Source: Treponema vincentii F0403 (GTDB taxonomy: Bacteria; Spirochaetota; Spirochaetia; Treponematales; Treponemataceae). Taken from it: a DNA stretch of 64,000 nucleotides. Position 1 is the first letter of the stretch. Each line of letters starts with the position of its first letter. Under the pieces are notes generated by a model. The model was not told the DNA's origin, did no database searches, and saw only the letters and a program-made list of their open reading frames with translations. Shown piece by piece: positions 36,446 to 44,696 of the stretch. A program made the translations under genes and the position numbers. The stretch spans positions 248,001 through 312,000 of the forward strand of contig NZ_KE332512.1 of assembly GCF_000412995.1 (NCBI RefSeq). The letters are read 5' to 3'.

Positions 36446-36940
36446 ATGAAAAAGCGGTTACCGATAATGTTGTTATCCTTCTTAATAGTATACGGTGTAG
36501 GATATGCAAAAACAATCGGTTTTGCTTGTATTTATAATTCCGACGCGCCTGCCGGGGCTTCCGAGCTTACAACAGCGCTCGAAACCGAACTTTTTGAATT
36601 CTGTTTTGACCGAGGAATGGTAGCAACCAGTGTCGAATATATAGTAGGCAACTATGAGCGGTACAATGATAACGATGCTCTGATTCAACTTTTTGATTCA
36701 TCGGTCGACTATGTCGTTGCACTGTATTGTGAATATAAGCAGGCGTCGGGGGATACCGCAAATAGACTTAAACCGGCAGTTGAATGGAAGCGCCTTCAAT
36801 GGAAGTTCATCGATTTTTTCTCCCGAAATGTTGTTTTTGAAGAGAGAATCGATCCGAAAAATATACCGGACACTGAATTAAGACGTAAGGTCAAAAGCGC
36901 CGGTCAAACGATCGGCACAAGTATGTTGGAAGCCTTATAG
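36446..36940 (+). CDS. Small secreted protein of unknown function
   Basis: 164 residues starting MKKRLPIMLLSFLIVYGVGYAK, a clear signal peptide with an A-K cleavage site around residue 21. The mature part is acidic and predicted helical, with the patterns ELTTALETELFEFCFDRG and YVVALYCEYK. No cysteine follows the signal, so it should be periplasmic. I do not recognise a family; it may belong to a treponeme-specific group. ATG 36446 has ACGGAGAA ten bases upstream. The frame is open further upstream, but that part has no start signal. Confidence 0.75.
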   Translation: MKKRLPIMLLSFLIVYGVGYAKTIGFACIYNSDAPAGASELTTALETELFEFCFDRGMVATSVEYIVGNYERYNDNDALIQLFDSSVDYVVALYCEYKQASGDTANRLKPAVEWKRLQWKFIDFFSRNVVFEERIDPKNIPDTELRRKVKSAGQTIGTSMLEAL

Positions 36941-36963
36941 GATGCTTCTAAAAATTTAACTGA

Positions 36964-37002
36964 GGGGAACCTCTAAAAACTTCAGTTTTTAGAGGTTTTC
37001 CT
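36964..37002. terminator. Hairpin of the GGGAACCTCT family
   Basis: GGGGAACCTCTAAAAACT pairs with AGTTTTTAGAGGTTTTCC around TC; this is the longest, most regular copy in the window. It separates the small secreted protein from the SPOR protein. Confidence 0.75.
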
Positions 37003-37057
37003 TAGATGTAATTTGCGATGTTTTAAAAGGTACGCTATAGCGGAAAAGGGGATAGAG

Positions 37058-38647
37058 ATGATCAAAAAAACAATAACTGTTTTGAGTATGTTAGTACTAA
37101 GCGCTGCACTGATATGGGCAGTATGGGAAGGCAATGCTGCAGCCGGCTCAAAAGAAGATTTTCCTTCAGGGCTTTTTGCATCCAGTGATTTATTCCCGAA
37201 ATATACACTTATCGAAATTACTAATTTGGAACAAAATACGACATCCCGTGCCGTCATTATCGGTAATGCGGGAGCTGATGGGGTGTTGGTAAAGGTTTCA
37301 CCCGATTTGGCTGCGGCATTGTCAATCCAAGAGGGCAGTACCGTGCGTGTCCGAGTATCGGTACCTCCGCTCGTAGCGGAAGAAGGAGCCGACCCGGTAC
37401 TATTAAGCAAGGTTGAAGATAAACCGTCCGTTTCCCCTGCATCTTCTGAGAAACCGGAAGCAGAGGCTTCCGATACTGTTTCTTCGGAAGAGGCTCCTCA
37501 AAAAGAGACACCTCAGGAAGAGGCTCAAGGAATTCATGAGGAAGAACCTGTTCAAAATGAACCTGCCCCTCCGGAGGTGTCCGAACCGGTGCAGCCCGTA
37601 CCGGCTGAAGAAGAAAAAGCCGCTGAGCCCGTAATAGCAACGGAGGCGGAGCCTGTTCAACCTGAAACGGAAAATGCACCGGAAAAAGAGACCCTTCCGA
37701 TAGCTGAAGTATCCGAACCGATGCCGCCGGAACCGGAAGCCTCGGAGGCGACGTCAACCGTGGCCGAGGTAACGGAAACGGCAGCGCAACCCGCACAATC
37801 CGAAGATTTCACCGAATATGCATGGCCGGTACGAGAGGTGGCGGCAATAACCGTTCCGGAAGAAGCTACCGTTTCGCATACCGCAGAGACTCCTGTTCGG
37901 GAAGTTTTGCCCCCGGCCGAACCGCAGCCGGAATCTTATACCGAATTACCCGTTAAAGAAGTTGCCCCTATCCAAGAACCTCCTGCGGAAGATACGGAGC
38001 CGGCGGCTGATACGGTAGAAACGGCCGCTATTGCAGAGGCCGAACCCGGAAAGGATACAGAAGAGCCGGTAGATGAACCGGCTTTAATTGCCGCCGAACC
38101 GGCAGCTGCCGATGAAACTGTCCCCGAAACGGAAGCGCCCATAGACGAAGCGGAGAATGAAGCCCCAGCAGAAAAAGGCGAAGAGCCTCAGGATGAGCCG
38201 GAACTTTTTGCCTCCGAAGAACCTCTCCCCGAAGAAGATAACACGGAGAATGAAACCGTCGAAAATTATGCTGTACTTGTGCCGTCCGAACCGAAGGAGC
38301 CGATAGCTGAAGATCTTCCGCTGCCCAAAGAACCGGAAAAACCGGCGCCGGCTGCAGCACCTATTATTACGCAACCGGCCGAAGAACCCTATACCGCGAG
38401 CACCTTAAAAAAAGGCTCGTTTTATGTGCAGATCGGTCAATTTAAAGATATGCTGAACGCACAGAGTTTTGTGCAGCGGTACGGCAAACAGTATCCCGTT
38501 GCCGTGGAAAAATCTCCCGCGGCGAAAGGTTCCGATGTTTTTTATAAGGTGTATATCGGACCGCTGAACAAGGACGAACAGGGAGCAACCTTGGAGACTT
38601 TCCAAAAATTGGGCTTTAAAGACGCGTTTTTGAAAAAGGCTCCTTAA
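37058..38647 (+). CDS. SPOR-domain protein with long Pro/Glu/Ala linker
   Basis: 529 residues in three parts. An N-terminal membrane anchor or signal (TVLSMLVLSAALIWAVW) is followed by a small beta-rich domain, about 40-110 (LFPKYTLIEITNLEQNTTSR, NAGADGVLVKVSPDLAAAL), resembling the RlpA double-psi barrel. About 330 residues of Pro/Glu/Ala/Val low-complexity linker come next. The C-terminal SPOR domain (GSFYVQIGQFKDMLNAQSFV to the end) should bind denuded glycan strands. This suggests a periplasm-spanning peptidoglycan-associated protein. ATG 37058 follows AAAAGGGGATAG. Confidence 0.8.
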   Translation: MIKKTITVLSMLVLSAALIWAVWEGNAAAGSKEDFPSGLFASSDLFPKYTLIEITNLEQNTTSRAVIIGNAGADGVLVKVSPDLAAALSIQEGSTVRVRVSVPPLVAEEGADPVLLSKVEDKPSVSPASSEKPEAEASDTVSSEEAPQKETPQEEAQGIHEEEPVQNEPAPPEVSEPVQPVPAEEEKAAEPVIATEAEPVQPETENAPEKETLPIAEVSEPMPPEPEASEATSTVAEVTETAAQPAQSEDFTEYAWPVREVAAITVPEEATVSHTAETPVREVLPPAEPQPESYTELPVKEVAPIQEPPAEDTEPAADTVETAAIAEAEPGKDTEEPVDEPALIAAEPAAADETVPETEAPIDEAENEAPAEKGEEPQDEPELFASEEPLPEEDNTENETVENYAVLVPSEPKEPIAEDLPLPKEPEKPAPAAAPIITQPAEEPYTASTLKKGSFYVQIGQFKDMLNAQSFVQRYGKQYPVAVEKSPAAKGSDVFYKVYIGPLNKDEQGATLETFQKLGFKDAFLKKAP

Positions 38648-38701
38648 TATTCCGGTATGATAACGGCCGATAGTCTTTGAAAATATTACGGAGAGGTGGG
38701 A

Positions 38702-39532
38702 ATGGATTTCCAACGGAAGAAGGATTTTTTAGTCTGTATCGATAGCGACGGCTGTGCTATGGATACGATGAACCTCAAGCATTACCGCGCTTTCGGGCCG
38801 GAGCTGGTAAAAATATTCAATTTACAGGATCATGCGGAACCGATACTGCACTATTGGAATAAAGTAAACCTGTTCAGCAAAAAACGCGCAATCAACCGCT
38901 TTAAGGGCTTTTTTGAAGTATGCCGGTATATCGATAAGCATTTTATTCCCGTCGACGGATTGGCAGTGTATGAGGACTTCTTAAATTCCGGCGGAAAGTT
39001 ATCGAACGAAGGTATCAGGCTGGCGTATCAAACTTCCGGGCATCCCATTTTCGCGCTTGCCGAACAATGGTCGATAAATGTAAATAAGGCTATCGCTTCC
39101 ATACCGTTGGAAGATAGGATTCCTTTCCCGTATGTCTACGAAGCCGTCGAGGCTGTCCATGCCGTTGCCGACATAGCGGTTGTCAGTTCCGCTCATAATG
39201 CGGCCGTTACTGCCGAATGGGAGCAAGCCGGTTTAACAAAGTTTGTTACCGGTATCTTTACCCAAGAAAGCGGCAGTAAAAAACAGGTGATTGCGTCATT
39301 GGTGCAGACCGGCGGTTATGGCAGCGGATGTATGTTAAAACTCGGAGACGCTCCCGGCGATTTACAGGCAGCTCAAGGTAACGGAGTGTTTTTTTATCCG
39401 ATAATTCCCGAAAAAGAGGCGGGAAGTTGGCAGCAGTTTAAGGATACCTATTTACGTCTTTTTATTGACGGACGGTATGCGGAACAGGAGCGGCAGCTTA
39501 TCGATCGGTTTTATTCGGAACTGGAAGACTAA
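38702..39532 (+). CDS. HAD-superfamily hydrolase
   Basis: A 276-residue predicted phosphatase. Motif I is CIDSDGCAMDTM (DxDG with the nucleophile Asp first), motif II is VVSSAHN, motif III is the Lys in GSKKQVI and motif IV is LGDAPGD. A helical cap (about 30-130) sits between motifs I and II. It is longer than phosphoglycolate phosphatases and I cannot name a substrate. ATG 38702 is correctly spaced from GGAGAGG; an upstream GTG is too close to it. It converges with the response-regulator gene. Confidence 0.82.
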   Translation: MDFQRKKDFLVCIDSDGCAMDTMNLKHYRAFGPELVKIFNLQDHAEPILHYWNKVNLFSKKRAINRFKGFFEVCRYIDKHFIPVDGLAVYEDFLNSGGKLSNEGIRLAYQTSGHPIFALAEQWSINVNKAIASIPLEDRIPFPYVYEAVEAVHAVADIAVVSSAHNAAVTAEWEQAGLTKFVTGIFTQESGSKKQVIASLVQTGGYGSGCMLKLGDAPGDLQAAQGNGVFFYPIIPEKEAGSWQQFKDTYLRLFIDGRYAEQERQLIDRFYSELED

Positions 39533-39552
39533 CCGCCCCATTGCGGGTGGTT
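39531..39552. terminator. Short hairpin between convergent genes
   Basis: AACCGCCC (39531-39538) pairs with GGGTGGTT (39545-39552) with one G-U. It overlaps the stop codon of the HAD gene and faces the end of the response-regulator gene 8 bases on. Confidence 0.45.
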
Positions 39553-39559
39553 CTGCGGT

Positions 39560-40930
39560 TTATTCTTCTCCGGAGCTTTCTCCTGCGCCGGCAGCAAATT
39601 CGTCAAGCTTTCTATGCAGGGTTTTACGCCCGATGCCGAGCACGTCGGCGGTTTTCGATTTATTTCCGTTATAGGCTGCGAGGGTTTCCATGATGATATG
39701 CCGTTCCGCTTCGGCAAGGGGAGTCCCGATTTGGATGCGGACGGAAGCGCTTTGTTCCGCTTCGCGTACCGGCTCCGGTAAATCGGATAGGCGGATGGTA
39801 TCGTCCGAGCTCATCACCACAGCGCTTTCCAGACAGTTCCGCAGCTGCCGGATATTGCCGGGCCAATCGTAGGCGTAGAGCGCCGCGCGGGCTTTCGGCT
39901 CGATGGCGGCAATGTGTTTTGCGTTTTCTTCCGTAAATTCTTTGATAAAGGCGGCAATCAGCAGCGGAATATCTTCTTTGCGTTCCCGCAGCGGCGGCAC
40001 GTGGATGTGCACGACATTCAGGCGGTAGTAAAGATCGCTTCTGAACGTACCGGCAGCGACCTCCTTTTCAAGGTCGCGGTTGGTCGCGGTGATAAGCCGG
40101 GTATCTACCGTGATGGACTTTTCTCCGCCGACCCGCTCAAACTGTTTTTCCTGCAGTACGCGCAGTATTTTTATCTGCAAACTCTGATTGATTTCCCCGA
40201 TTTCATCCAAAAAGATTGTGCCTCCGTCGGCGAGTTCAAAGCGTCCCCGTTTTTGACTGACCGCGCCGGTATATGCGCCCTTCTCGTGCCCGAACAGCTC
40301 GCTTTCCAGTAGGCTTTCCGCAAGCGCGGCGCAATGTACCTTTACATAGCTTTTGTTTTTCCGCGGAGAAAGGTTGTGTATTGCGCTCGCGATCAGTTCC
40401 TTGCCGACGCCGCTTTCCCCCGTGATGAGCACGGAGGCGCGGGAGGGCGCGACCTTTCTAATCATCTCAAAGACGTGCTCCATCGCCGCGCTTTTTCCGA
40501 TGATATGCTCGAAGGTTTTATCCGACTGCATCTGCTCCACGAGCTCACGGTGCTGCAGCACCAGTTCCCGGTTTTGCAGTGCCCGCTTAACTAACAGCGA
40601 AAGCCGGTCAAGGTCGAGCGGCTTGGTTAAAAAATCATAAGCACCCATGCGCATCGCTTCGACGGCGGCTTCGACGGTGCCGTGTCCCGTCAGCACGATA
40701 ACCGGTACGCCCGGCGTTTCCGAAGTTACCCTGCGTAGGATTTCCTGTCCGCCGACACCCGGCATTCGAAGATCGGTGATAACGAGGTCTACCACCTCCG
40801 ACAAGGCTTTTTGCAGTCCGTCTGTTCCGTCTTCCGCGGTCAATACCTCGTAACCTTCATCCTCAAGCGCCATTTGGAGCCCTTCGCGGATGTTTTTTTC
40901 GTCGTCGATGACTAAGATTTTAAACTTCAT
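39560..40930 (-). CDS. NtrC-family sigma-54-dependent response regulator
   Basis: 456 residues in the usual order. The receiver domain (1-120) has the phosphoacceptor Asp53 in ITDLRMPG. The AAA+ domain has Walker A GESGVGKE (171-178) and the sigma-54 contact loop GAYTGA (218-223), a Tyr variant of GAFTGA. The C-terminal Fis-type helix-turn-helix is KSKTADVLGIGRKTLHRKLDE. It would activate sigma-54 promoters when phosphorylated by the kinase encoded just upstream, whose stop overlaps this start by four bases. The target genes are not visible here. Confidence 0.95.
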   Translation of the reverse strand: MKFKILVIDDEKNIREGLQMALEDEGYEVLTAEDGTDGLQKALSEVVDLVITDLRMPGVGGQEILRRVTSETPGVPVIVLTGHGTVEAAVEAMRMGAYDFLTKPLDLDRLSLLVKRALQNRELVLQHRELVEQMQSDKTFEHIIGKSAAMEHVFEMIRKVAPSRASVLITGESGVGKELIASAIHNLSPRKNKSYVKVHCAALAESLLESELFGHEKGAYTGAVSQKRGRFELADGGTIFLDEIGEINQSLQIKILRVLQEKQFERVGGEKSITVDTRLITATNRDLEKEVAAGTFRSDLYYRLNVVHIHVPPLRERKEDIPLLIAAFIKEFTEENAKHIAAIEPKARAALYAYDWPGNIRQLRNCLESAVVMSSDDTIRLSDLPEPVREAEQSASVRIQIGTPLAEAERHIIMETLAAYNGNKSKTADVLGIGRKTLHRKLDEFAAGAGESSGEE

Positions 40931-42153
40931 GCTTTATGCTCCCCAAGCGGCGATATCCCGGCCGACGATGTCCCGGCGGTACTTTGTGTACTACGCGCTT
41001 CAATTAAAAGAGGCTTTTCGCTTCGGGTAATAGGCAGCATCAAGGTAAAGCGGGTACCGCTGCCGACTTCCGAATGCACCTGAATATCGCCGCCGTGCTC
41101 CTTAATCACCTTGTATGTCATGGTAAGCCCGAGGCCGCTGCCGTCCGGCTTTGTCGTAAAATACGGTTCAAAAATCTTATGCAGTATGTCAGGCGGAATA
41201 CCTTTACCGGTATCGGTAACGGTGATGTATACTTTTTCTTCGTCAAACCGCGTTGTAACGCCGAGCTCCCCGCCCGCAGGCATCATCGCGGCCTTGGCAT
41301 TGGTCAGGATATTCATCAGCGCTTGGCGTAAAAAACGTTCGTCCGCTTGAATAACCGGAAGCTCGCTGTCGAGCTGAGAAACAAACGTAATGCCCGCCGC
41401 GGAAAATTCTTCCTGAAAGGTTGCAAAAAGATTTTTGATCAGTTCGTTGACATCGACCGGCGCAAATTCGCATTGGAGCGGACGGACGGCAAAGAGAAAA
41501 TCCACTACAATCTTATTTAACCGCTCGATTTCTTCTTCTACTACATCAAGGTGTTTTTGCGCCTTTGCATTAATCTCCAAATTGCACGCTTTAAAATTTT
41601 TCCGCAGCAGCTGCACGTGGATACTGATGGCCGCAAGCGGATTTTTTATTTCGTGAGCAACCGCCGCCGCAAGGTTGGTAAGGCTTGCAAGGTTTTCAAG
41701 CCGACGGTTATTGATTTCCTCGCGTTTCCGTTGCGTAATATCTTCAACGGTAATAATCGTGCCACGCACCCTTTTTTCTTTTACGAGCGGCAGCACCGAA
41801 ATTTCAATATATTGATTTCCTTCGTCGGCAACGATGATAAATTCTTCCGCCGTTATGGCTTCTTCACTTTTTATGACCGTATGAATAAAATCCGCCAGCT
41901 TGGTATCGGAAATGGATGCCCACAGCGGACGGTCGGGACTTTCGGAAAGCGGAATGCCGAGAATACGCGAGGCCGCGCGGTTTGTTTTTATAATCGCATG
42001 GTTGGAATCTAAAATGATAACGCCGCTTGTAAGCGAATCCATCATTGCATCGAACAGCGCATAGTCGTCGGCAATCAGCTGAATAAAAGAGCGCAACTGC
42101 GAATCGTTCATACGCGGCAATTTTCGCAGCGCGCGGCTCATAAATTCTCTCAT
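40927..42153 (-). CDS. Cytoplasmic PAS-domain sensor histidine kinase (NtrB/AtoS-like)
   Basis: 408 residues without transmembrane segments. A PAS domain covers about 35-150 (SGVIILDSNHAIIKTNRAAS and the end motif ITVEDITQRKREE). The dimerisation domain carries His167 in AVAHEIKNPLAA. The ATP domain has NAKAAM, DTGKGIPPDILHKIFEPYFTT and GSGLGLTMTYKVIKEHGG. It should phosphorylate the adjacent NtrC-like regulator in response to a cytoplasmic signal. The ATG at 42153 lies six bases after a good -10 box, so the message may be leaderless; an ATG at 42141 has GAGAG upstream. Confidence 0.93.
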   Translation of the reverse strand: MREFMSRALRKLPRMNDSQLRSFIQLIADDYALFDAMMDSLTSGVIILDSNHAIIKTNRAASRILGIPLSESPDRPLWASISDTKLADFIHTVIKSEEAITAEEFIIVADEGNQYIEISVLPLVKEKRVRGTIITVEDITQRKREEINNRRLENLASLTNLAAAVAHEIKNPLAAISIHVQLLRKNFKACNLEINAKAQKHLDVVEEEIERLNKIVVDFLFAVRPLQCEFAPVDVNELIKNLFATFQEEFSAAGITFVSQLDSELPVIQADERFLRQALMNILTNAKAAMMPAGGELGVTTRFDEEKVYITVTDTGKGIPPDILHKIFEPYFTTKPDGSGLGLTMTYKVIKEHGGDIQVHSEVGSGTRFTLMLPITRSEKPLLIEARSTQSTAGTSSAGISPLGEHKA

Positions 42154-42159
42154 GCGGCA

Positions 42160-42188
42160 AGTATAGCGTAAAACGGTAAAAAGCGCAA
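42160..42188 (-). promoter_or_regulatory. Promoter giving a leaderless histidine-kinase mRNA
   Basis: On the minus strand TTGCGC (42183-42188) and TATACT (42160-42165) are 17 bases apart. TATACT ends six bases before the ATG at 42153, so transcription should begin at or next to the start codon. Confidence 0.5.
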
Positions 42189-42221
42189 TTTTTGGCAGAC
42201 CCGCAATTAGAGTTAGGCGAT

Positions 42222-42262
42222 GGGGAACCTCTAAAAATCTAACCGAGTTGTTAGAGATGCCC
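42222..42262. terminator. Hairpin of the GGGAACCTCT family
   Basis: GGGGAACCTCTAAAAATCT pairs imperfectly with TTGTTAGAGATGCCCT. It lies in the divergent region between the kinase gene and folK. Confidence 0.55.
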
Positions 42263-42292
42263 TATAATACAATTATTATGGATTCATCCCTA

Positions 42293-42320
42293 TTGATATT
42301 TCAAAATTAATTGATACATT
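42293..42320 (+). promoter_or_regulatory. Possible folK promoter with very short leader
   Basis: TTGATA (42293-42298) and TACATT (42315-42320) are 16 bases apart and the folK ATG is 9 bases after the -10 box. No ribosome site is present before the ATG. Confidence 0.35.
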
Positions 42321-42329
42321 GATTGAATT

Positions 42330-42827
42330 ATGGAAACAATTATATTGGGACTCGGCTCCAATCGCGGAGATTCAAAAGAGATCCTTACAGGGGCAATTAA
42401 ACTGCTCACATCATTTTTACAGGATGTCCGTACTTCATCTGTTTATATTACAAAACCGCAGGACTATACCGATCAAGACGATTTTTACAACATGGTTGTA
42501 GCTGGGTTTTACGCAGGTAGTCCTTCTTCGCTGCTTAAAGCGGTGCAGCAGGTTGAAGCAGCTTACGGCAGAAATCGAAAATACGAGATTCCGAAAGGCC
42601 CTCGTACACTCGACATCGATATTCTCTTTTTAGGTGCGCAAGTAATTACACTTGATAATCCGCCGCTCATTATTCCTCACCCCGCAGTATACCGGCGAGC
42701 CTTTGCACTTATTCCGCTGCTGGAACTCTATCCCGATTATATTGATCCTATTACTCAACAGCCTTTAGCCGCTGCACTCGCTGCCCTGCCGGATCAAGGT
42801 GTACGAAAAAGTAATTGGACGCTCTAA
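42330..42827 (+). CDS. folK: 6-hydroxymethyl-7,8-dihydropterin pyrophosphokinase
   Basis: A 165-residue HPPK of folate synthesis, transferring pyrophosphate from ATP to 6-hydroxymethyl-dihydropterin. Hallmarks are ILGLGSNRGD at the N-terminus, SSVYITKPQDYTDQDDFYNMV, KGPRTLDIDILFLG (the metal-binding DxD) and IIPHPAVYRRAFALIPLLEL. No other folate gene is adjacent. It lacks a visible ribosome site, and the predicted promoter is almost touching the ATG. Confidence 0.95.
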   Translation: METIILGLGSNRGDSKEILTGAIKLLTSFLQDVRTSSVYITKPQDYTDQDDFYNMVVAGFYAGSPSSLLKAVQQVEAAYGRNRKYEIPKGPRTLDIDILFLGAQVITLDNPPLIIPHPAVYRRAFALIPLLELYPDYIDPITQQPLAAALAALPDQGVRKSNWTL

Positions 42828-42895
42828 AGACCTCAGTTTTTTGCGGATGTCATTATATCCTTTGCCGGTAGCGTTTGTCCTGCAGTACGGCAGCT

Positions 42896-43378
42896 TTACT
42901 TCGCTTGTTTTGCCGCTTCTACGGCAAGGGTGTCGCACAGCTCATTGTAGCGGTTGCCGGCATGTCCCTTTACCCACATCCATTCAAGGCTGATCTGGGA
43001 GGCAAGCGAATCGAGCTGCTGCCAAAGGTCTTGGTTTTTTACCGGTTCTCTGGCGGCTGTTCTCCAGCCGTTCAGCTTCCACTTTTTTATCCACGAAGAA
43101 ATTCCCTGCTGCACATATTGAGAGTCCGTATGCAGCGTTACCGGACAATCGGCATAGCGGGGTAATATCTTTTCCTGATAGGCTGTAAGCGCTTGAATAA
43201 CCGCAAGCAATTCCATTCTATTGTTCGTAGTCAATTTTTCCCCGCCGGAACCCCGCAGCAATTCCTGCTCCGGCTGTCCGCCTTGAATGTCTTTCAGAAT
43301 CATCACAAATGCCCAGCCCCCCGGACCGGGGTTTTGAGAGCATGCTCCATCGGTGTACAATTTAATTTTTGCTGTCAT
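42896..43378 (-). CDS. rnhA: Ribonuclease HI
   Basis: A 160-residue endonuclease that degrades RNA in RNA-DNA hybrids. The four acidic catalytic positions are present: Asp10 in YTDGACSQNPG, Glu in TNNRMELLAVIQAL, Asp in TLHTDSQYVQQGI and Asp in NELCDTLAVEAA. The basic handle (IKKWKLNGWRTAAREPVKN) gives hybrid binding as in the E. coli enzyme. It is convergent with folK. A palindromic element and a hairpin lie upstream between it and the DAHP synthase gene. Confidence 0.97.
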   Translation of the reverse strand: MTAKIKLYTDGACSQNPGPGGWAFVMILKDIQGGQPEQELLRGSGGEKLTTNNRMELLAVIQALTAYQEKILPRYADCPVTLHTDSQYVQQGISSWIKKWKLNGWRTAAREPVKNQDLWQQLDSLASQISLEWMWVKGHAGNRYNELCDTLAVEAAKQAK

Positions 43379-43396
43379 AAAACTATCTCCGAGTAC

Positions 43397-43544
43397 AGGA
43401 CAAGCGCGTCAGACATCATTGTGAATATCCACGCAGAATAATGGGGCTGCTCAACCAGAGTTGAACCACTTCGCGGTTCAAATGGTATCGCAACCCCATT
43501 ATTCTGCGATTTTTATCTATCTATCTGTCTGATGCGCTTATCCT
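43397..43544 (-). repeat. Nested palindromic element, copy 3 (core on minus strand)
   Basis: Outer 19-base arms (43397-43415 and 43526-43544) pair with two differences. Inner 18-base arms (43432-43449 and 43491-43508) pair with one difference. The core reads TTGAACCGCGAAGTGGTTCAA on the minus strand. It occupies the gap between the DAHP synthase gene and rnhA, both on the minus strand. Confidence 0.85.
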
Positions 43545-43556
43545 TCCTTTAAATAA

Positions 43557-43590
43557 ACCGTGCGAAATTTTTGACAAAATTTCGCACGGT
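43557..43590. terminator. Perfect hairpin downstream of the DAHP synthase gene
   Basis: ACCGTGCGAAATTTT (43557-43571) pairs perfectly with AAAATTTCGCACGGT (43576-43590). The stem shares GTGCGAAATTTT with the hairpin at 29621-29652 and, like it, lies on the 5' side of a palindromic element core. Confidence 0.7.
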
Positions 43591-43616
43591 AAAGAAGGCA
43601 ACTGCTTGATATATTT

Positions 43617-44687
43617 CTAATGCAGTTGCTCTGCCCATAAAACTGCGGCTTCGGCGAGGAGGGATTCGGTCATTTCCCAGCTCATGCACGGGTCGGTAAC
43701 GGATTTGCCGTATTCGCTTTTTTCGGTGCAGTGTTCCAGCGCGGCGGTTCCCGCCTGAATAAAGCTTTCGAGCATACAGCCTCGGATTGCCGCAAGCTGC
43801 GGCTGTTCCAGTCTTAGGCGGATGCTTTCCAACAGGATATCCCGCTGTTTTTCGGGATTCCGCTGCGAGTTGCCGTGCGAGCAGTCGATTAAAAGCGCCG
43901 GCCGTATTCCCCGTTCCGCTAAGGTACGGCTGCTTTCCTCTATCGAAGCCCTGTCGTAATTTATCCCGTGCACGCTTCCCCTCAACACAAGGTGCGCATA
44001 TTCGTTGCCGCTCGTATGCATCACTGCGGGGCTGCCGTTTTGCATGATGCCGAGGAACGCATGCGGTTCCCGTGCGGAAACAATCGCATTTATCGCCGTG
44101 TTAATATCGCCGTCTGTGGGATTTTTAAATCCTACCGGCATCGACAGCCCCGAAGCAAGTTCCCGATGGATCTGACTTTCTGCGGAACGTGCGCCGATAG
44201 ATGCCCAACTGATAAAATCCGCAGTATATTGCGGCACAATAGGGTCAAGCAGTTCCGAAGCGGCCGGCAGCCCAAGTTCGGTAATGGCGCTCAGCGTTTT
44301 TCGCGCTGTTTCCAATCCGCCGGCAATATCGATTACGCCGTCCATCCTCGGCTCCACAATCAAACCGCGCCAGCCCAAACCGGTGCGGGGTTTTTCAAAA
44401 TAGACCCGCATGATAATGCAAAAGCTGCCGCTGTATTTTGTTCTAAGGCGCATCAATCGTTGTGCATAATCCATTGCGGAAACCGGATCGTGGATGGAAC
44501 ACGGCCCTACAATCAATAAGAACCGGTTGTCTGCGCCGGACAAGATTGCTTCCACCTCTTTTCTTCCGGTCAACACCGTTCGGCATGATTTTTCCGATAC
44601 GGGAAGCTTTTCAAGCATTTGCTGCGGAGAAATCAACGGATGGATTCGCTCAATACGCCGATGGTATAAAAGCGGGCGATTGTTCAT
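43617..44687 (-). CDS. 3-deoxy-7-phosphoheptulonate (DAHP) synthase, class I
   Basis: A 356-residue enzyme of the AroF/AroG/AroH type that joins phosphoenolpyruvate and erythrose-4-phosphate as the first step to aromatic amino acids. Motifs: LLIVGPCSIHDP, RVYFEKPRTGLGWRGL, GARSAESQIHRELASGLSMPVGFKN, LLIDCSHGNSQ and a C-terminal EKSVTDPC-like stretch (GKSVTDPCMSWE). It follows the AI-2E-family permease gene by 9 bases. Which feedback amino acid it responds to cannot be judged, so I give no isozyme symbol. Confidence 0.95.
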   Translation of the reverse strand: MNNRPLLYHRRIERIHPLISPQQMLEKLPVSEKSCRTVLTGRKEVEAILSGADNRFLLIVGPCSIHDPVSAMDYAQRLMRLRTKYSGSFCIIMRVYFEKPRTGLGWRGLIVEPRMDGVIDIAGGLETARKTLSAITELGLPAASELLDPIVPQYTADFISWASIGARSAESQIHRELASGLSMPVGFKNPTDGDINTAINAIVSAREPHAFLGIMQNGSPAVMHTSGNEYAHLVLRGSVHGINYDRASIEESSRTLAERGIRPALLIDCSHGNSQRNPEKQRDILLESIRLRLEQPQLAAIRGCMLESFIQAGTAALEHCTEKSEYGKSVTDPCMSWEMTESLLAEAAVLWAEQLH

Positions 44688-44696
44688 AATACTAAG

